Below are positions 1 through 7,100 of a stretch of DNA of 28,949 bases, piece after piece. Source of the stretch: a virus. The stretch's first letter is position 1; every line of letters starts with the position of its first letter. Made by a program: the position numbers and the translations under genes. The notes beneath the pieces were generated by a model. The model ran no database searches. It was not told the origin of the DNA and was given only the letters and a program-made list of their open reading frames with translations. The stretch is taken from IMG/VR virus record IMGVR_UViG_3300022198_003044, positions 1-28,949 of that record. The stretch is one strand, 5' to 3'.

Positions 1-1
1 G

Positions 2-544
2 CCCTCACGTTCCGGGGGTGCTGGAGTCGGAATGTTTTGGCTGGCTCAGTGCGACTGCGGAGTCATTAAGGAAATTCGAGGTTCTGACGTGGCAGCAGGC
101 CGCATCAAGACCTGTGGAAAGTGCGAGTATCACTCGGCAATTCTAGAAACTAGACCCGTCAAAGAGACCAAAAAAGACGTAGGAGCACGACTTCAGCTCC
201 GCCGCTACATTAGTTCAGCCCTAAAGCGCAAGATATCATGGCTCCTAACCCCAGAACAATTCAACGAAATCATCGCCCAAGACTGTACCTACTGCGGGGC
301 ATCTCCGAGGGGTTACAGGTCCCAGGCCAAGAACCGGCGCAGAGGTAATATAACGACTCTCATGAACGGCATCGACCGAGTCTCCAGTACCGAAGGCTAC
401 ACACTCGCCAACACCGTCCCCTGTTGCAGCACTTGCAACCGCATGAAGATGGCCATGGACGCTGATGTCTTCATTAACCAATGCCGCAAGATTACTGAAA
501 GAATGAACGAGGCTCAAAAACTTCTTGACGAAACTAAGAAATAA
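2..544 (+). CDS. HNH homing-type endonuclease, 5' end probably outside window
   Basis: Likely a DNA-cutting HNH (His-Me finger) nuclease of the kind common in phages. Counting from the first in-window ATG at 32, a zinc-ribbon-like start (CDCG at 7-10, TCGKC at 27-31) is followed by the nuclease core: CTYCG at 85-89, NGIDRV at 112-117, GYTLANTVPCC at 122-132 and CNRMK at 135-139. C85/C88 and C132/C135 would hold a structural zinc. NGIDR replaces the classical His-containing motif, as in many phage members. The frame is open upstream to base 2. Family members usually carry a further N-terminal segment before CDCG, so the true start is probably outside the window. ATG 32 has a GGAG five bases upstream and is the alternative. 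HNH genes beside terminases can assist packaging; others are mobile homing enzymes. Which applies here is not shown. Confidence 0.85.
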   Translation, partial: PSRSGGAGVGMFWLAQCDCGVIKEIRGSDVAAGRIKTCGKCEYHSAILETRPVKETKKDVGARLQLRRYISSALKRKISWLLTPEQFNEIIAQDCTYCGASPRGYRSQAKNRRRGNITTLMNGIDRVSSTEGYTLANTVPCCSTCNRMKMAMDADVFINQCRKITERMNEAQKLLDETKK

Positions 545-553
545 TGGCATCAT
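525..553 (+). promoter_or_regulatory. Weak candidate sigma70 promoter reading into the noncoding block
   Basis: TTGACG (525-530) and CATCAT (548-553) are separated by 17 bases, matching the consensus at 5/6 and 4/6 positions. It sits at the end of the HNH gene and would transcribe the noncoding region 560-1119. This is a sequence match only and could be chance. Confidence 0.25.
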
Positions 554-1119
554 CAAAGGTGACTTGGATATACTGAGTCATCGGGTTGTGGAATCCCGAC
601 TACCGGGCGAAGAAGTCGCTGTTGAGCCAGTAATAAACTGGTAGCCCCTAGCCTGCAGGTCACAAGGCCCCACAATTCGAGACAGTTTCTTAGAGCGATT
701 GCATGGAACCGGAAGGTGTTGTTAGTGACTTCGTTCACCGCTTCGCCCTCCTCACGCAGAGCCACCAGCGGTAAACTGGTGGAGAGTACGGCAAGCAACC
801 CGGCCATCCTAGCGACAAGAAACAATAGCCTTACCCCCTCAACCCCTAGCCCAAGCTAGCCACGGTTCGTCGGTGCTAACCCAGCTACCGAAACCAAGAG
901 CAAGAAAGGTCAGGGCGAGAGACCCCCCAGAGAGCAGGTCATACCAGCAAGGATATGATAGCGGGGGAGTAAAAAGGGGCACTATCTAGTACCAAGATAG
1001 TTGCAGAGCTAGTCGCAGCTAACAAGTCCGGTACGGGACTAGTTAGTTTCTATCAAGTACCAGTCCGGACTTGACAAGTCTGGTACTTACTAGTAAGTTT
1101 CTAGTAAGGAGCTATCATC
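545..1119 (+). other. Structured noncoding region upstream of small terminase
   Basis: No convincing gene lies in these 575 bases, but the stretch is dense in stem-loops. Seen directly: TCGGG/CCCGA (581-585/595-599); CCAGT/ACTGG (627-631/637-641); CCACCAG/CTGGTGG (762-768/776-782); CTAGC/GCTAG (846-850/855-859); a long arm GGTT-TCGGT-GCT/AGC-ACCGA-AACC (864-895); a nested arm CCCCC (923-927)/GGGGG (963-967) enclosing TCATACC/GG(a)TATGA (939-945/951-958); ACTATCT/AGATAGT (981-987/995-1001); CTAAC-a-AGTCC/GGACT-a-GTTAG (1019-1046); and AAGTACCAG/CTGGTACTT (1055-1063/1080-1088). CTTACTAGTAAG at 1086-1097 is a perfect palindrome. Candidate roles are a large structured phage RNA, a packaging or terminus site, or a regulatory leader of the terminase operon. 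I could not match it to a named RNA family. Confidence 0.6.
1071..1099 (+). promoter_or_regulatory. Candidate promoter before small terminase
   Basis: A perfect TTGACA (1071-1076) is followed after 17 bases by TAAGTT (1094-1099), a poor -10 with 3/6 matches. A transcript would start close to the AAGGAG ribosome site at 1106-1111, leaving almost no leader, so the assignment is doubtful. The TTGACA overlaps the AAGTACCAG/CTGGTACTT hairpin. Confidence 0.25.
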
Positions 1120-1701
1120 ATGTCGTCTCACTTGAAGAACATCAGCAAGGTTCTTGCCGTCGCCAGTCAAGACATAGTGTTCGCGCCGACGCCCGAAATG
1201 CGCCGGGCCAAGGCCGCTTTCTGGTCCAGCCTCGAAGGCACGCCCGATGGTGACCTGGCCGAGAACTTGACCCTGGCCGCCGCCACGCAAATGGGGGCCG
1301 ATAAGAAGCTCAGTCGCTGGTGGAGCATCCCCGGGTTCTCGGACTGGTGGCAGAACAAAGAAGAGTTCAAGCAACGGATGGAGTACCTCGCTCAGTTGGC
1401 ACTTGACACATTAGAGGGTGTCTTGTCAGACCCAGATGCCAACACGACTGCCAAAGTAAACTCTGCCAAACTCGTTCTCGAAGCCGCCAATAAGATGCCA
1501 AAAAGACAGGCCGAAGAGAGTGTGGACCACAAGCTTGCCGGTATGTCTCGGAATGAATTGGAAGAATACGTCCGGACCCGGATGAAATACTTGACACCCT
1601 CCGTTTCCTTTGATAAAGTCGAGGGTACTGTAGGAGTGTCTGAGAGCGATGCTGAAACAAGGTCTACAAGAAGTACTTCTGAAGGAAGCGCCGACAAGTA
1701 G
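1120..1701 (+). CDS. terS: Terminase small subunit
   Basis: This is likely the DNA-recognition subunit of the packaging motor. The 193-aa protein shows the pattern of phage small terminases: an N-terminal helical segment, the tryptophan-rich core RWWSIPGFSDWWQNKEEF (about residues 66-83), a helical EYLAQLALDTLEGVLSDP stretch, then KVNSAKLVLEAANKMPKR, the helix typical before the C-terminal tail. The last 35 residues are Ser/Thr/Asp-rich and probably disordered; family tails of this kind contact the large subunit. AAGGAG (1106-1111) lies 8 bases upstream of ATG 1120, fixing the start. The gene overlaps the next one by 53 bases. The large subunit is not adjacent but about 3.9 kb downstream. The identification rests on motif pattern and position. 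Confidence 0.8.
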   Translation: MSSHLKNISKVLAVASQDIVFAPTPEMRRAKAAFWSSLEGTPDGDLAENLTLAAATQMGADKKLSRWWSIPGFSDWWQNKEEFKQRMEYLAQLALDTLEGVLSDPDANTTAKVNSAKLVLEAANKMPKRQAEESVDHKLAGMSRNELEEYVRTRMKYLTPSVSFDKVEGTVGVSESDAETRSTRSTSEGSADK

Positions 1702-2275
1702 CGGCACGACCGTCAAAGACTTCAGCATACAATCTGATGCAGCGCTGTTCATGCTGTGGGTAAATTCCACAGCTGGGGACATCACTGTTGACGTGTATGG
1801 TATCTTGGACAATGGCAACAAAGAAGTCCTACTTACCACTCTTCCTACAGTCAATGCTCCTACTCCCCAGATTGTTCAAAAAAGAACTGGTACAGTACCG
1901 ACCCGTCTTCGAGTCAAGGTAACATATACAGGTACTTGTGACTATGAACTATCGGTACGAGCGGTTGCTACCGGCACCGCCGATGTTCGTGTCTTGGGCG
2001 GGGCTACTCTTCGAATCAGCAAAAAAACTGTCAATAGCCAACCCACACTTTTAGTGCCTGCTTCGCTTACTGACAGAACCGCGATTGCCGTCAAAAATTG
2101 GTCTACCTCTGGTACTATATACGTGGGCGAAACTGTTGATAAGGCAAATCAAAACAATGGCTGGCCCATCGGACCCAAGGATGCTCTGGGCCTCGACATA
2201 CAATCCGGGGTTGCGCTTTACGCCACTGCTGTAGACGGCCCCTGTGATATCCGCATCATTGAAAGCGGAGGCTAA
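1649..2275 (+). CDS. Small beta-rich virion protein (decoration or structural)
   Basis: A 208-aa protein of unknown function, rich in Val, Thr, Gly and Ala in alternating patterns that suggest beta sandwiches. The C-terminal half contains DRTAIAVKNWSTSGTIYVGE followed by GWPIGPKDALGLDIQSGVAL and ends in ATAVDGPCDIRIIE. That layout (R-ALxIxN, IYVG, GxPLxPG, LDIxxGxxxYA) recurs in small phage virion proteins, where it is usually annotated as structural. It has no signal peptide or membrane segment. ATG 1649 lies inside the TerS gene in another frame with a GGAG about 12 bases upstream; the 53-base overlap suggests translational coupling. It is followed after 2 bases by the next gene. A head decoration or fibre-associated role is an inference from position and composition. 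Confidence 0.65.
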   Translation: MLKQGLQEVLLKEAPTSSGTTVKDFSIQSDAALFMLWVNSTAGDITVDVYGILDNGNKEVLLTTLPTVNAPTPQIVQKRTGTVPTRLRVKVTYTGTCDYELSVRAVATGTADVRVLGGATLRISKKTVNSQPTLLVPASLTDRTAIAVKNWSTSGTIYVGETVDKANQNNGWPIGPKDALGLDIQSGVALYATAVDGPCDIRIIESGG

Positions 2276-2277
2276 CC

Positions 2278-2865
2278 ATGGCCGCAGTAACACCGTCTGG
2301 CTCGGCTGGTGCAATAGTAGAAATTACAAATACGGCGGTAGCTCCGGCAAATCAATTTGCTGTTTCAGCTTTACACGTAATACCTGAAAATCGTGTAGCT
2401 TTTTATTTTCCCGACGGTTGTACTAATATCACGTGGAGAGTACGGCAGGCAAATACTGAAGTACGATTCTTTTCTGATATTAATTCTTCAGGATACTACA
2501 CCACCTCGGGATACTCCTCGGGTCAAGTCAATACCAAAGGCGTGACCTTTTGCTGGGAAAGTGACGTAGAGTGTGACATCGAAGTTGCTTACTGGGGACC
2601 GGCGGGTACTGTTGAATTTGAGGCCATAAAAAAGTCTATATCCGAAAGAATTACCATAACTGCCAATCATCTTTTAACTAAAAGTTTACAGTTGACTTTA
2701 GCCCCCGCTCTGGGTTATAATGTGTCCATAACACCACGTGAAGGATGTACTCAATTCTTGGGCCTGGATTTTACTATCTCGGAAAAACAAGTATTGTGGA
2801 ACGAACTCGGACTTGATGGTCTCTTGGAAGTAGGTGATATACTCCAAGTAGACTATTTTTACTAA
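2278..2865 (+). CDS. Beta-rich virion protein with fibre-type C-terminal module
   Basis: A 195-aa protein of unknown function. The N-terminal two thirds look like a beta sandwich. The last ~75 residues (ISERITITANHLLTKSLQLT to the GDILQVDYFY terminus) match a module common in phage fibre and virion proteins, with the pattern G-DFTI...W..LGLDG.L..GD.L.V.Y. A divergent copy ends the next protein (FTITQTDLDNQYLDLSHE ... GDVIYVRYKY). The module fits a trimerisation or attachment domain, but that is inference. The gene is visibly AT-richer than its neighbours, consistent with recent exchange. ATG 2278 follows the previous stop by two bases, so it may be translated by reinitiation. Confidence 0.65.
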   Translation: MAAVTPSGSAGAIVEITNTAVAPANQFAVSALHVIPENRVAFYFPDGCTNITWRVRQANTEVRFFSDINSSGYYTTSGYSSGQVNTKGVTFCWESDVECDIEVAYWGPAGTVEFEAIKKSISERITITANHLLTKSLQLTLAPALGYNVSITPREGCTQFLGLDFTISEKQVLWNELGLDGLLEVGDILQVDYFY

Positions 2866-2887
2866 TCATTTTTGAAGGGTATGACAC

Positions 2888-5155
2888 ATGGCACAGATTA
2901 AAAAGGGCTTTATCGCCCCGAACGCCATCGACGGGAGCAAACTGCGGCTCCTGAACAACGAGGCGATTCGGGCACTAGCAGCGGACGGTAGTGATGTCGA
3001 GTTGATGAAAATCGACCTCGACAGTGTTCTCCAATTCTTGAGAGTACCTCAAGTTTCTTCAGACCCCACGTCAGGAAATGACTTAGCGCGTAAGAGCTAC
3101 ACCGATAACTACACTGATACAGCAGTGGCAGCTGAGCAATCAGCTCGCGAATCAGCAATCAACTCACTGCAATCAGCAGTAAACAGCCTGTCATTAGACA
3201 GTCTTACAGACGTTACAATGTCAAGTCCTGGTAGCGGCGATGTTCTCCGTTACGACGGATTGTATTGGATTAAAGAAACTCCATCGGAAGAGCGTCAAGT
3301 TAGTTCTGGCGGAGGCGGAAGCACTCAGACAATTAGTTTTTTAGATGAAACACCTGGCACGCTAGAAACTCAGGCCCCGATTGATAACTGGTCGCCAACT
3401 ACAGAAAAAAATGGACAAACTTTTGGTGGTGTTAGTGGTCAACTAACTTCTTTTACTTGGGTACTTAGACGACCTTCATCAACAGTTTCTGGTAGTTTAA
3501 AAGTTCTTATTTACGAATATAATAGCACTACAAGACAGCCAACAGGGGATGTTCTTGCTACATCTGACTTGATAGCTAAACAAACATTACCAATATCTAG
3601 CACTGTAGATACAAATGTTCAATTTGTGTTTTCTTCACCACCAACACTAGACAGTGCTAAAAAATACGTAGCATTTATTGCCGCAGAAAATGCTTCCAGT
3701 AGTGGTATGTATGACGTAGTTGCTTATCGTTCTTGGTACGACTATAACGGATATGATAGGATTAACTTTAACGGTGCTGAATGGTCTTACGGAAACCAGT
3801 CGTTCCGCCACATATACACAGTACAAACTGGTGGAGGACAATCAAGTCCTGTCGGTAATTTGATTATTCAATCTAATGTCGATGGATTCCTTGACGAATC
3901 TTTCCTTCAATACAACGTCAACTTTGGTGACAATAAGCTGAGTGGAGTTTCCGCTCCTGAAGCTGGAACTGATGCAGCCAACAAAACCTGGGTGGAAGGT
4001 CAAGTTGCAGCAGAACAATCTGCTCGTGAAACTGCTGATTCTAACCTACAAGGTGCCATTGACGTTGAAAAGGGTCGTATTGATGCGATTCTTCTCGCTG
4101 CTGACGCTGACAAAGACTCGTTCGCTGAGATTGTCCAGCTCATCAACAGCGTAGATACCGACAATGACAGTGCTTTTGCTAGCTATGTTTTAAGCAACGA
4201 CGCTGCCTTGGCGCAAGAAGTGTCAAACCGCCAAGCCGGTGACAGCGCTCTTCAGTCAAACCTTGATGCCGAAGAATCTGCCCGCGAAGCAGCTGACTCT
4301 ACTCTACAAAGCAACATCGATGCCGAAGCCGCCGCTCGTTTGGCTGCTGACAACGACCTGCAAGACGCCATTGACCAAGAAGTCAGTGCCCGCCAAGCGG
4401 CTGTTTCTGCTGAAGAATCAGCTCGTCAAAGCGCAATTAGTGCAGAACAAGCTGCACGTCAAGCAGAAGATGCTGCCCTTGATGCCCGTCTCGATGTTCT
4501 CGAAGCTGACCCAACAACCAAAACGTACGTTGATGAAGCAGACCAAGACCTCCAAGACCAAATCGACGCTTTGGTTATTTCTACTGGAGGCGATACTGCT
4601 GCTGAAGCCGCGCTTCGGCTTGCTGGTGATGCCAATCTTCAGTCTCAAGTTGATACAGAAAAAGCTCGTATTGACGCGATTTTGAACGCAGCCACTGCCG
4701 ATGCAGATTCGTTCAAAGAAATTGTTGACCTCATCAACAGCGTTGACACTGAAAATGACTCTGCCTTTGCCAGCTATGTCCTGAGCAATAACGCTGCCCT
4801 GGCCGCGGAACAAGCTGCACGTGAAGCAGCCGATGCTGCTGAGCAAGCTGCTCGTGAAGCCGCTGACAGTGCCTTGGACGTTCGCGTTGGTGCCTTGGAA
4901 GCAGTTGTTGATGGCCGCGCCAAGTTCACGATTACACAAACTGACTTGGACAATCAGTACCTTGACCTGTCACACGAAGCCAAACCAGACAGCACATTCA
5001 TGTTCTACGGTCCTCTGTACTTGCATGAAGGTGACGATTACACCGTGTCCACAGTCGGTGGCGTCAGCCGCTTGGCCTTCTCCGGTCGTATCGCTTCTGG
5101 TCAGCCTAGCCAACCCATCGTTGGTGATGTCATTTACGTTCGTTACAAGTACTAA
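2888..5155 (+). CDS. Long coiled-coil tail fibre protein
   Basis: A 755-aa tail fibre. Residues 1-75 form a virion-attachment-type start (MAQIKKGFIAPNAIDGSKLR, then SSDPTSGNDLARKSYTDN, a common fibre linker). Residues ~145-320 are a Gly/Ser-flanked beta sandwich resembling a carbohydrate-binding or lectin domain; the DNA here (about 3320-3840) is AT-richer than the rest. Residues ~370-675 are a long Ala/Glu/Gln/Asp coiled coil with repeated AEQ(S/A)AREAADS units and a duplicated 49-residue segment (394-442 and 591-639, EK.RIDAIL to SYVLSN.AALA). The end (FTITQTDLDNQYLDLSHE ... GDVIYVRYKY) is the module shared with the preceding gene. GAAGGG eight bases upstream supports ATG 2888. The gene ends at a strong terminator. 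Fibre identity is secure; receptor and exact place on the tail are unknown. Confidence 0.88.
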   Translation: MAQIKKGFIAPNAIDGSKLRLLNNEAIRALAADGSDVELMKIDLDSVLQFLRVPQVSSDPTSGNDLARKSYTDNYTDTAVAAEQSARESAINSLQSAVNSLSLDSLTDVTMSSPGSGDVLRYDGLYWIKETPSEERQVSSGGGGSTQTISFLDETPGTLETQAPIDNWSPTTEKNGQTFGGVSGQLTSFTWVLRRPSSTVSGSLKVLIYEYNSTTRQPTGDVLATSDLIAKQTLPISSTVDTNVQFVFSSPPTLDSAKKYVAFIAAENASSSGMYDVVAYRSWYDYNGYDRINFNGAEWSYGNQSFRHIYTVQTGGGQSSPVGNLIIQSNVDGFLDESFLQYNVNFGDNKLSGVSAPEAGTDAANKTWVEGQVAAEQSARETADSNLQGAIDVEKGRIDAILLAADADKDSFAEIVQLINSVDTDNDSAFASYVLSNDAALAQEVSNRQAGDSALQSNLDAEESAREAADSTLQSNIDAEAAARLAADNDLQDAIDQEVSARQAAVSAEESARQSAISAEQAARQAEDAALDARLDVLEADPTTKTYVDEADQDLQDQIDALVISTGGDTAAEAALRLAGDANLQSQVDTEKARIDAILNAATADADSFKEIVDLINSVDTENDSAFASYVLSNNAALAAEQAAREAADAAEQAAREAADSALDVRVGALEAVVDGRAKFTITQTDLDNQYLDLSHEAKPDSTFMFYGPLYLHEGDDYTVSTVGGVSRLAFSGRIASGQPSQPIVGDVIYVRYKY
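4067..4804 (+). repeat. Duplicated 147-nt fibre segment (copies at 4067-4213 and 4658-4804)
   Basis: Two 49-codon stretches of the coiled-coil fibre encode nearly the same peptide, beginning EKxRIDAIL and ending SYVLSNxAALA. They are separated by 444 bases of degenerate heptad repeats. Equal length and in-frame placement indicate an internal duplication. Many synonymous differences imply it is old or maintained by selection on the protein. Confidence 0.85.
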
Positions 5156-5183
5156 CACTTAAGAAATTAGGCAGTTAGCACGG

Positions 5184-5208
5184 GGGAGCCAAGTAGGCTC
5201 CCTTTTTT
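5184..5208 (+). terminator. Rho-independent terminator after fibre gene
   Basis: A perfect 7-bp stem GGGAGCC/GGCTCCC (5184-5190/5196-5202) with loop AAGTA is followed directly by TTTTTT. It ends the TerS-fibre transcript 28 bases after the fibre stop codon. Confidence 0.92.
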
Positions 5209-5228
5209 CTTGCCTACTGTTTGAGACT

Positions 5229-5271
5229 ATGATAGTGTCTTCATTGAAGTTCTTTCTAGGAGCACTATCAT
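5229..5271 (+). promoter_or_regulatory. Hairpin covering the start codon of the 124-aa gene
   Basis: ATGATAGTG (5229-5237) is exactly complementary to CACTATCAT (5263-5271), with a flanking U-G pair on each side possible. The downstream arm includes the first two bases of the ATG at 5270, and the ribosome site AGGAG (5258-5262) lies in the 25-base loop. In an mRNA containing both arms the start codon would be paired, so this is a candidate translational switch. No clear promoter lies between the terminator and this hairpin. Confidence 0.55.
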
Positions 5272-5644
5272 GAACGCTTGGGTGCCAAATACAGTTACCC
5301 TACCAAACCTGGGACCTATCGGTGCCAGCCAAACCAATGCCGCAATCAGCAAAAAGTTTCCAATTACCGCCGGTGGCAGCAAGAACATTGTCTTGGCCAT
5401 AGCCGTAAGCGCCGCTGCTGGTACTGTCACAGCCAAACTAAGAACTAGTCTAGGTACAGCAACACCTGTAGACGCCAAGACGGTAAGTATCACAGGTGCC
5501 GGAAACTATTACATCAAGCTAAACAGCGATGTACTAGCAGACCAAACTCACCTGCCGCTACTTTCTCTGGGCGAAGTCGTAATAAGCACCGAGGCCGCTA
5601 GCTCCGTTACTGTGACTTCAGTGCAGGTACTGCAAGAGGACTGA
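5270..5644 (+). CDS. Small beta-rich virion protein
   Basis: A 124-aa protein of unknown function, low in charge and rich in Val, Thr, Ala, Gly and Ser. It reads as a single beta sandwich, with segments such as NIVLAIAVSAAAGTVTAKL and AASSVTVTSVQVLQED. Similar short proteins occur in phage structural clusters as decoration or head-associated proteins, an inference from composition and position. The start is ATG 5270 with AGGAG at 5258-5262, inside a hairpin that would mask the start codon. It follows the strong terminator and precedes the large terminase, whose ATG begins one base after this stop, so the two are probably co-translated. Confidence 0.65.
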   Translation: MNAWVPNTVTLPNLGPIGASQTNAAISKKFPITAGGSKNIVLAIAVSAAAGTVTAKLRTSLGTATPVDAKTVSITGAGNYYIKLNSDVLADQTHLPLLSLGEVVISTEAASSVTVTSVQVLQED

Positions 5645-5645
5645 G

Positions 5646-7100
5646 ATGTCCGCTGTGTCTGACAAATTATTCCTTGCCGCTCTGGAGAAGCTCGAAAAGC
5701 TCCGGAAGCAGGAGTGTTTTGACCCGGCAAACCCAGACAGTAAGCCTACTCCAGCTCAGCAACAAGTCATTGACGATATTAGTAAGCACAAGTTTCAGAT
5801 TATACGAGCGGGAAATCAATCAGGAAAATCACAGACTTGCGCCAGAATCCTTACCTGGGTACTGACAGAAACTCACCCGACATGGAAAAGACCCGCGAAC
5901 TGGGGCAATGAGCCACTCTTGGCTGTGGTCTGCGGCAGGTCCGGCAAGCAAATCGAAGAATCACTACTGCCCAAGATACGGTCCTACCTAGAACCCGGCA
6001 CCTACAAAGAAGTCCGCATCGGTAACATCATCCAACGTCTTGAGCTGGACAGCGGCAATAAGATAGTTTTTCAGTCCCTCGAAAACCCGAACATGGCCCG
6101 AGAACGACTCCAGTCTTACGTGGCTCATATTGTGTGGGTGGACGAGTTGCCTCCGACTGTAGAAGTCTTGAGCGAAGCTATGATACGCCGCCAAGCCCGG
6201 GACGGGTTCTTTCTTGCGTCCTTTACTCCCCTTGTTCGCAACATCAAAGTGCAAAAATTTGTCGATGCCCTAGAAGAACCGCTGGCCAAGACCTACCGCT
6301 TCAAGATGCTTGACAATCCTCTCTATTCTGACCCCCAGCGTAGAGATGACGTATTGACTTCATTGGCACATTTGCCAGAACATGTCAGAAATAGTCGTCT
6401 CTATGGCGACTGGATGAGTGACGACAACGCGGTATACCAACTCAATACCGACACCATGGTAGAAATGCCGCAGAATTATAGCCCGCTCTGGCGACATGTT
6501 GAGTCAGTGGACCCCGCGTCCAGCTCCGCGTTAGGATACACGCTCTGGGCCGAAGACCCGAACACGGGAATATGGTACTGCATCAAGGCCGAGTACGTCA
6601 AAGGTGTCTTTGTCCCCACTGAAATCGTGAACACGGTGCAAAAACTCTCCTACGGTCACAATATAGTCAAGCGCGTGTCTGATACTGAGCCTTGGTTTGT
6701 ACACCAAGCAGCACAAATGGGCATCAAGTACACAGCCGTCTACGACAAAGCAGGCCGCAAGATTGAAATGATAAAAAATCTACAGCAGGCTCTGGGGTCC
6801 AAAGTGCGAATAGCCCCACATTGTGAGGCGCTGATAGAGGAACTCTCGGGCATGCGCTGGTCTGAGAGCAAAGAAAACAAAATAGTGTCCAGTAATGACT
6901 ATCACTTACACGATACCGCTGCTTACTTCATTGACAACCTCCCGAAAAGAGAAGTTCCAATACCCGCCAACATGACATGGCAAAGTGCTCTTTGGCAACA
7001 GCACACCCAGCGCAAAGTAGCCGAAGAAACTCAACGCCTTAAAGTCGCAAGACAAGCCTTAGCTCGAAGGGGAAGAAATTATGCGCGACGCTCCAGGTAA
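5646..7100 (+). CDS. terL: Terminase large subunit (ATPase and nuclease)
   Basis: Packaging motor that hydrolyses ATP to pump DNA into the prohead and cuts concatemers. The 484-aa protein has Walker A GNQSGKS (56-62), Walker B HIVWVDE (161-167), the coupling-type motif ASFTP (191-195) and, after EHVRNSRLYGDW, a C-terminal RNase H-like nuclease domain. VESVDPA supplies a probable catalytic Asp (289), and YHLHDTAAYFID (419-430) supplies the late acidic residue D423. The extreme C-terminus is Arg/Lys-rich and probably binds DNA or TerS. AGAGGA lies just upstream of ATG 5646. The end overlaps the next gene by 20 bases. It is unusually distant from TerS, with three virion genes and a terminator in between. 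Confidence 0.95.
   Translation: MSAVSDKLFLAALEKLEKLRKQECFDPANPDSKPTPAQQQVIDDISKHKFQIIRAGNQSGKSQTCARILTWVLTETHPTWKRPANWGNEPLLAVVCGRSGKQIEESLLPKIRSYLEPGTYKEVRIGNIIQRLELDSGNKIVFQSLENPNMARERLQSYVAHIVWVDELPPTVEVLSEAMIRRQARDGFFLASFTPLVRNIKVQKFVDALEEPLAKTYRFKMLDNPLYSDPQRRDDVLTSLAHLPEHVRNSRLYGDWMSDDNAVYQLNTDTMVEMPQNYSPLWRHVESVDPASSSALGYTLWAEDPNTGIWYCIKAEYVKGVFVPTEIVNTVQKLSYGHNIVKRVSDTEPWFVHQAAQMGIKYTAVYDKAGRKIEMIKNLQQALGSKVRIAPHCEALIEELSGMRWSESKENKIVSSNDYHLHDTAAYFIDNLPKREVPIPANMTWQSALWQQHTQRKVAEETQRLKVARQALARRGRNYARRSR

Noticed and set aside
571-605. tRNA T-arm-like sequence TCGGGTTGTGGAATCCCGA
   Set aside because: The loop has nine bases instead of seven and no acceptor, D or anticodon arms can be drawn around it.
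553-825. Minus-strand reading frame of 90 codons in the noncoding block, with a hydrophobic start and a purine-rich upstream sequence
   Set aside because: It needs a TTG start, is the only minus-strand candidate, covers several strong hairpins and shows no recognisable family. It is kept only as a remote possibility.
545-1119. Group I or II intron next to the HNH gene
   Set aside because: I could not find the conserved core sequences of a group I intron or a domain V-like hairpin, and no split gene spans the region.
3942-4685. Additional + frame translations within the coiled-coil fibre
   Set aside because: They are frame shadows of the repetitive Ala/Glu/Gln code, with no start context.
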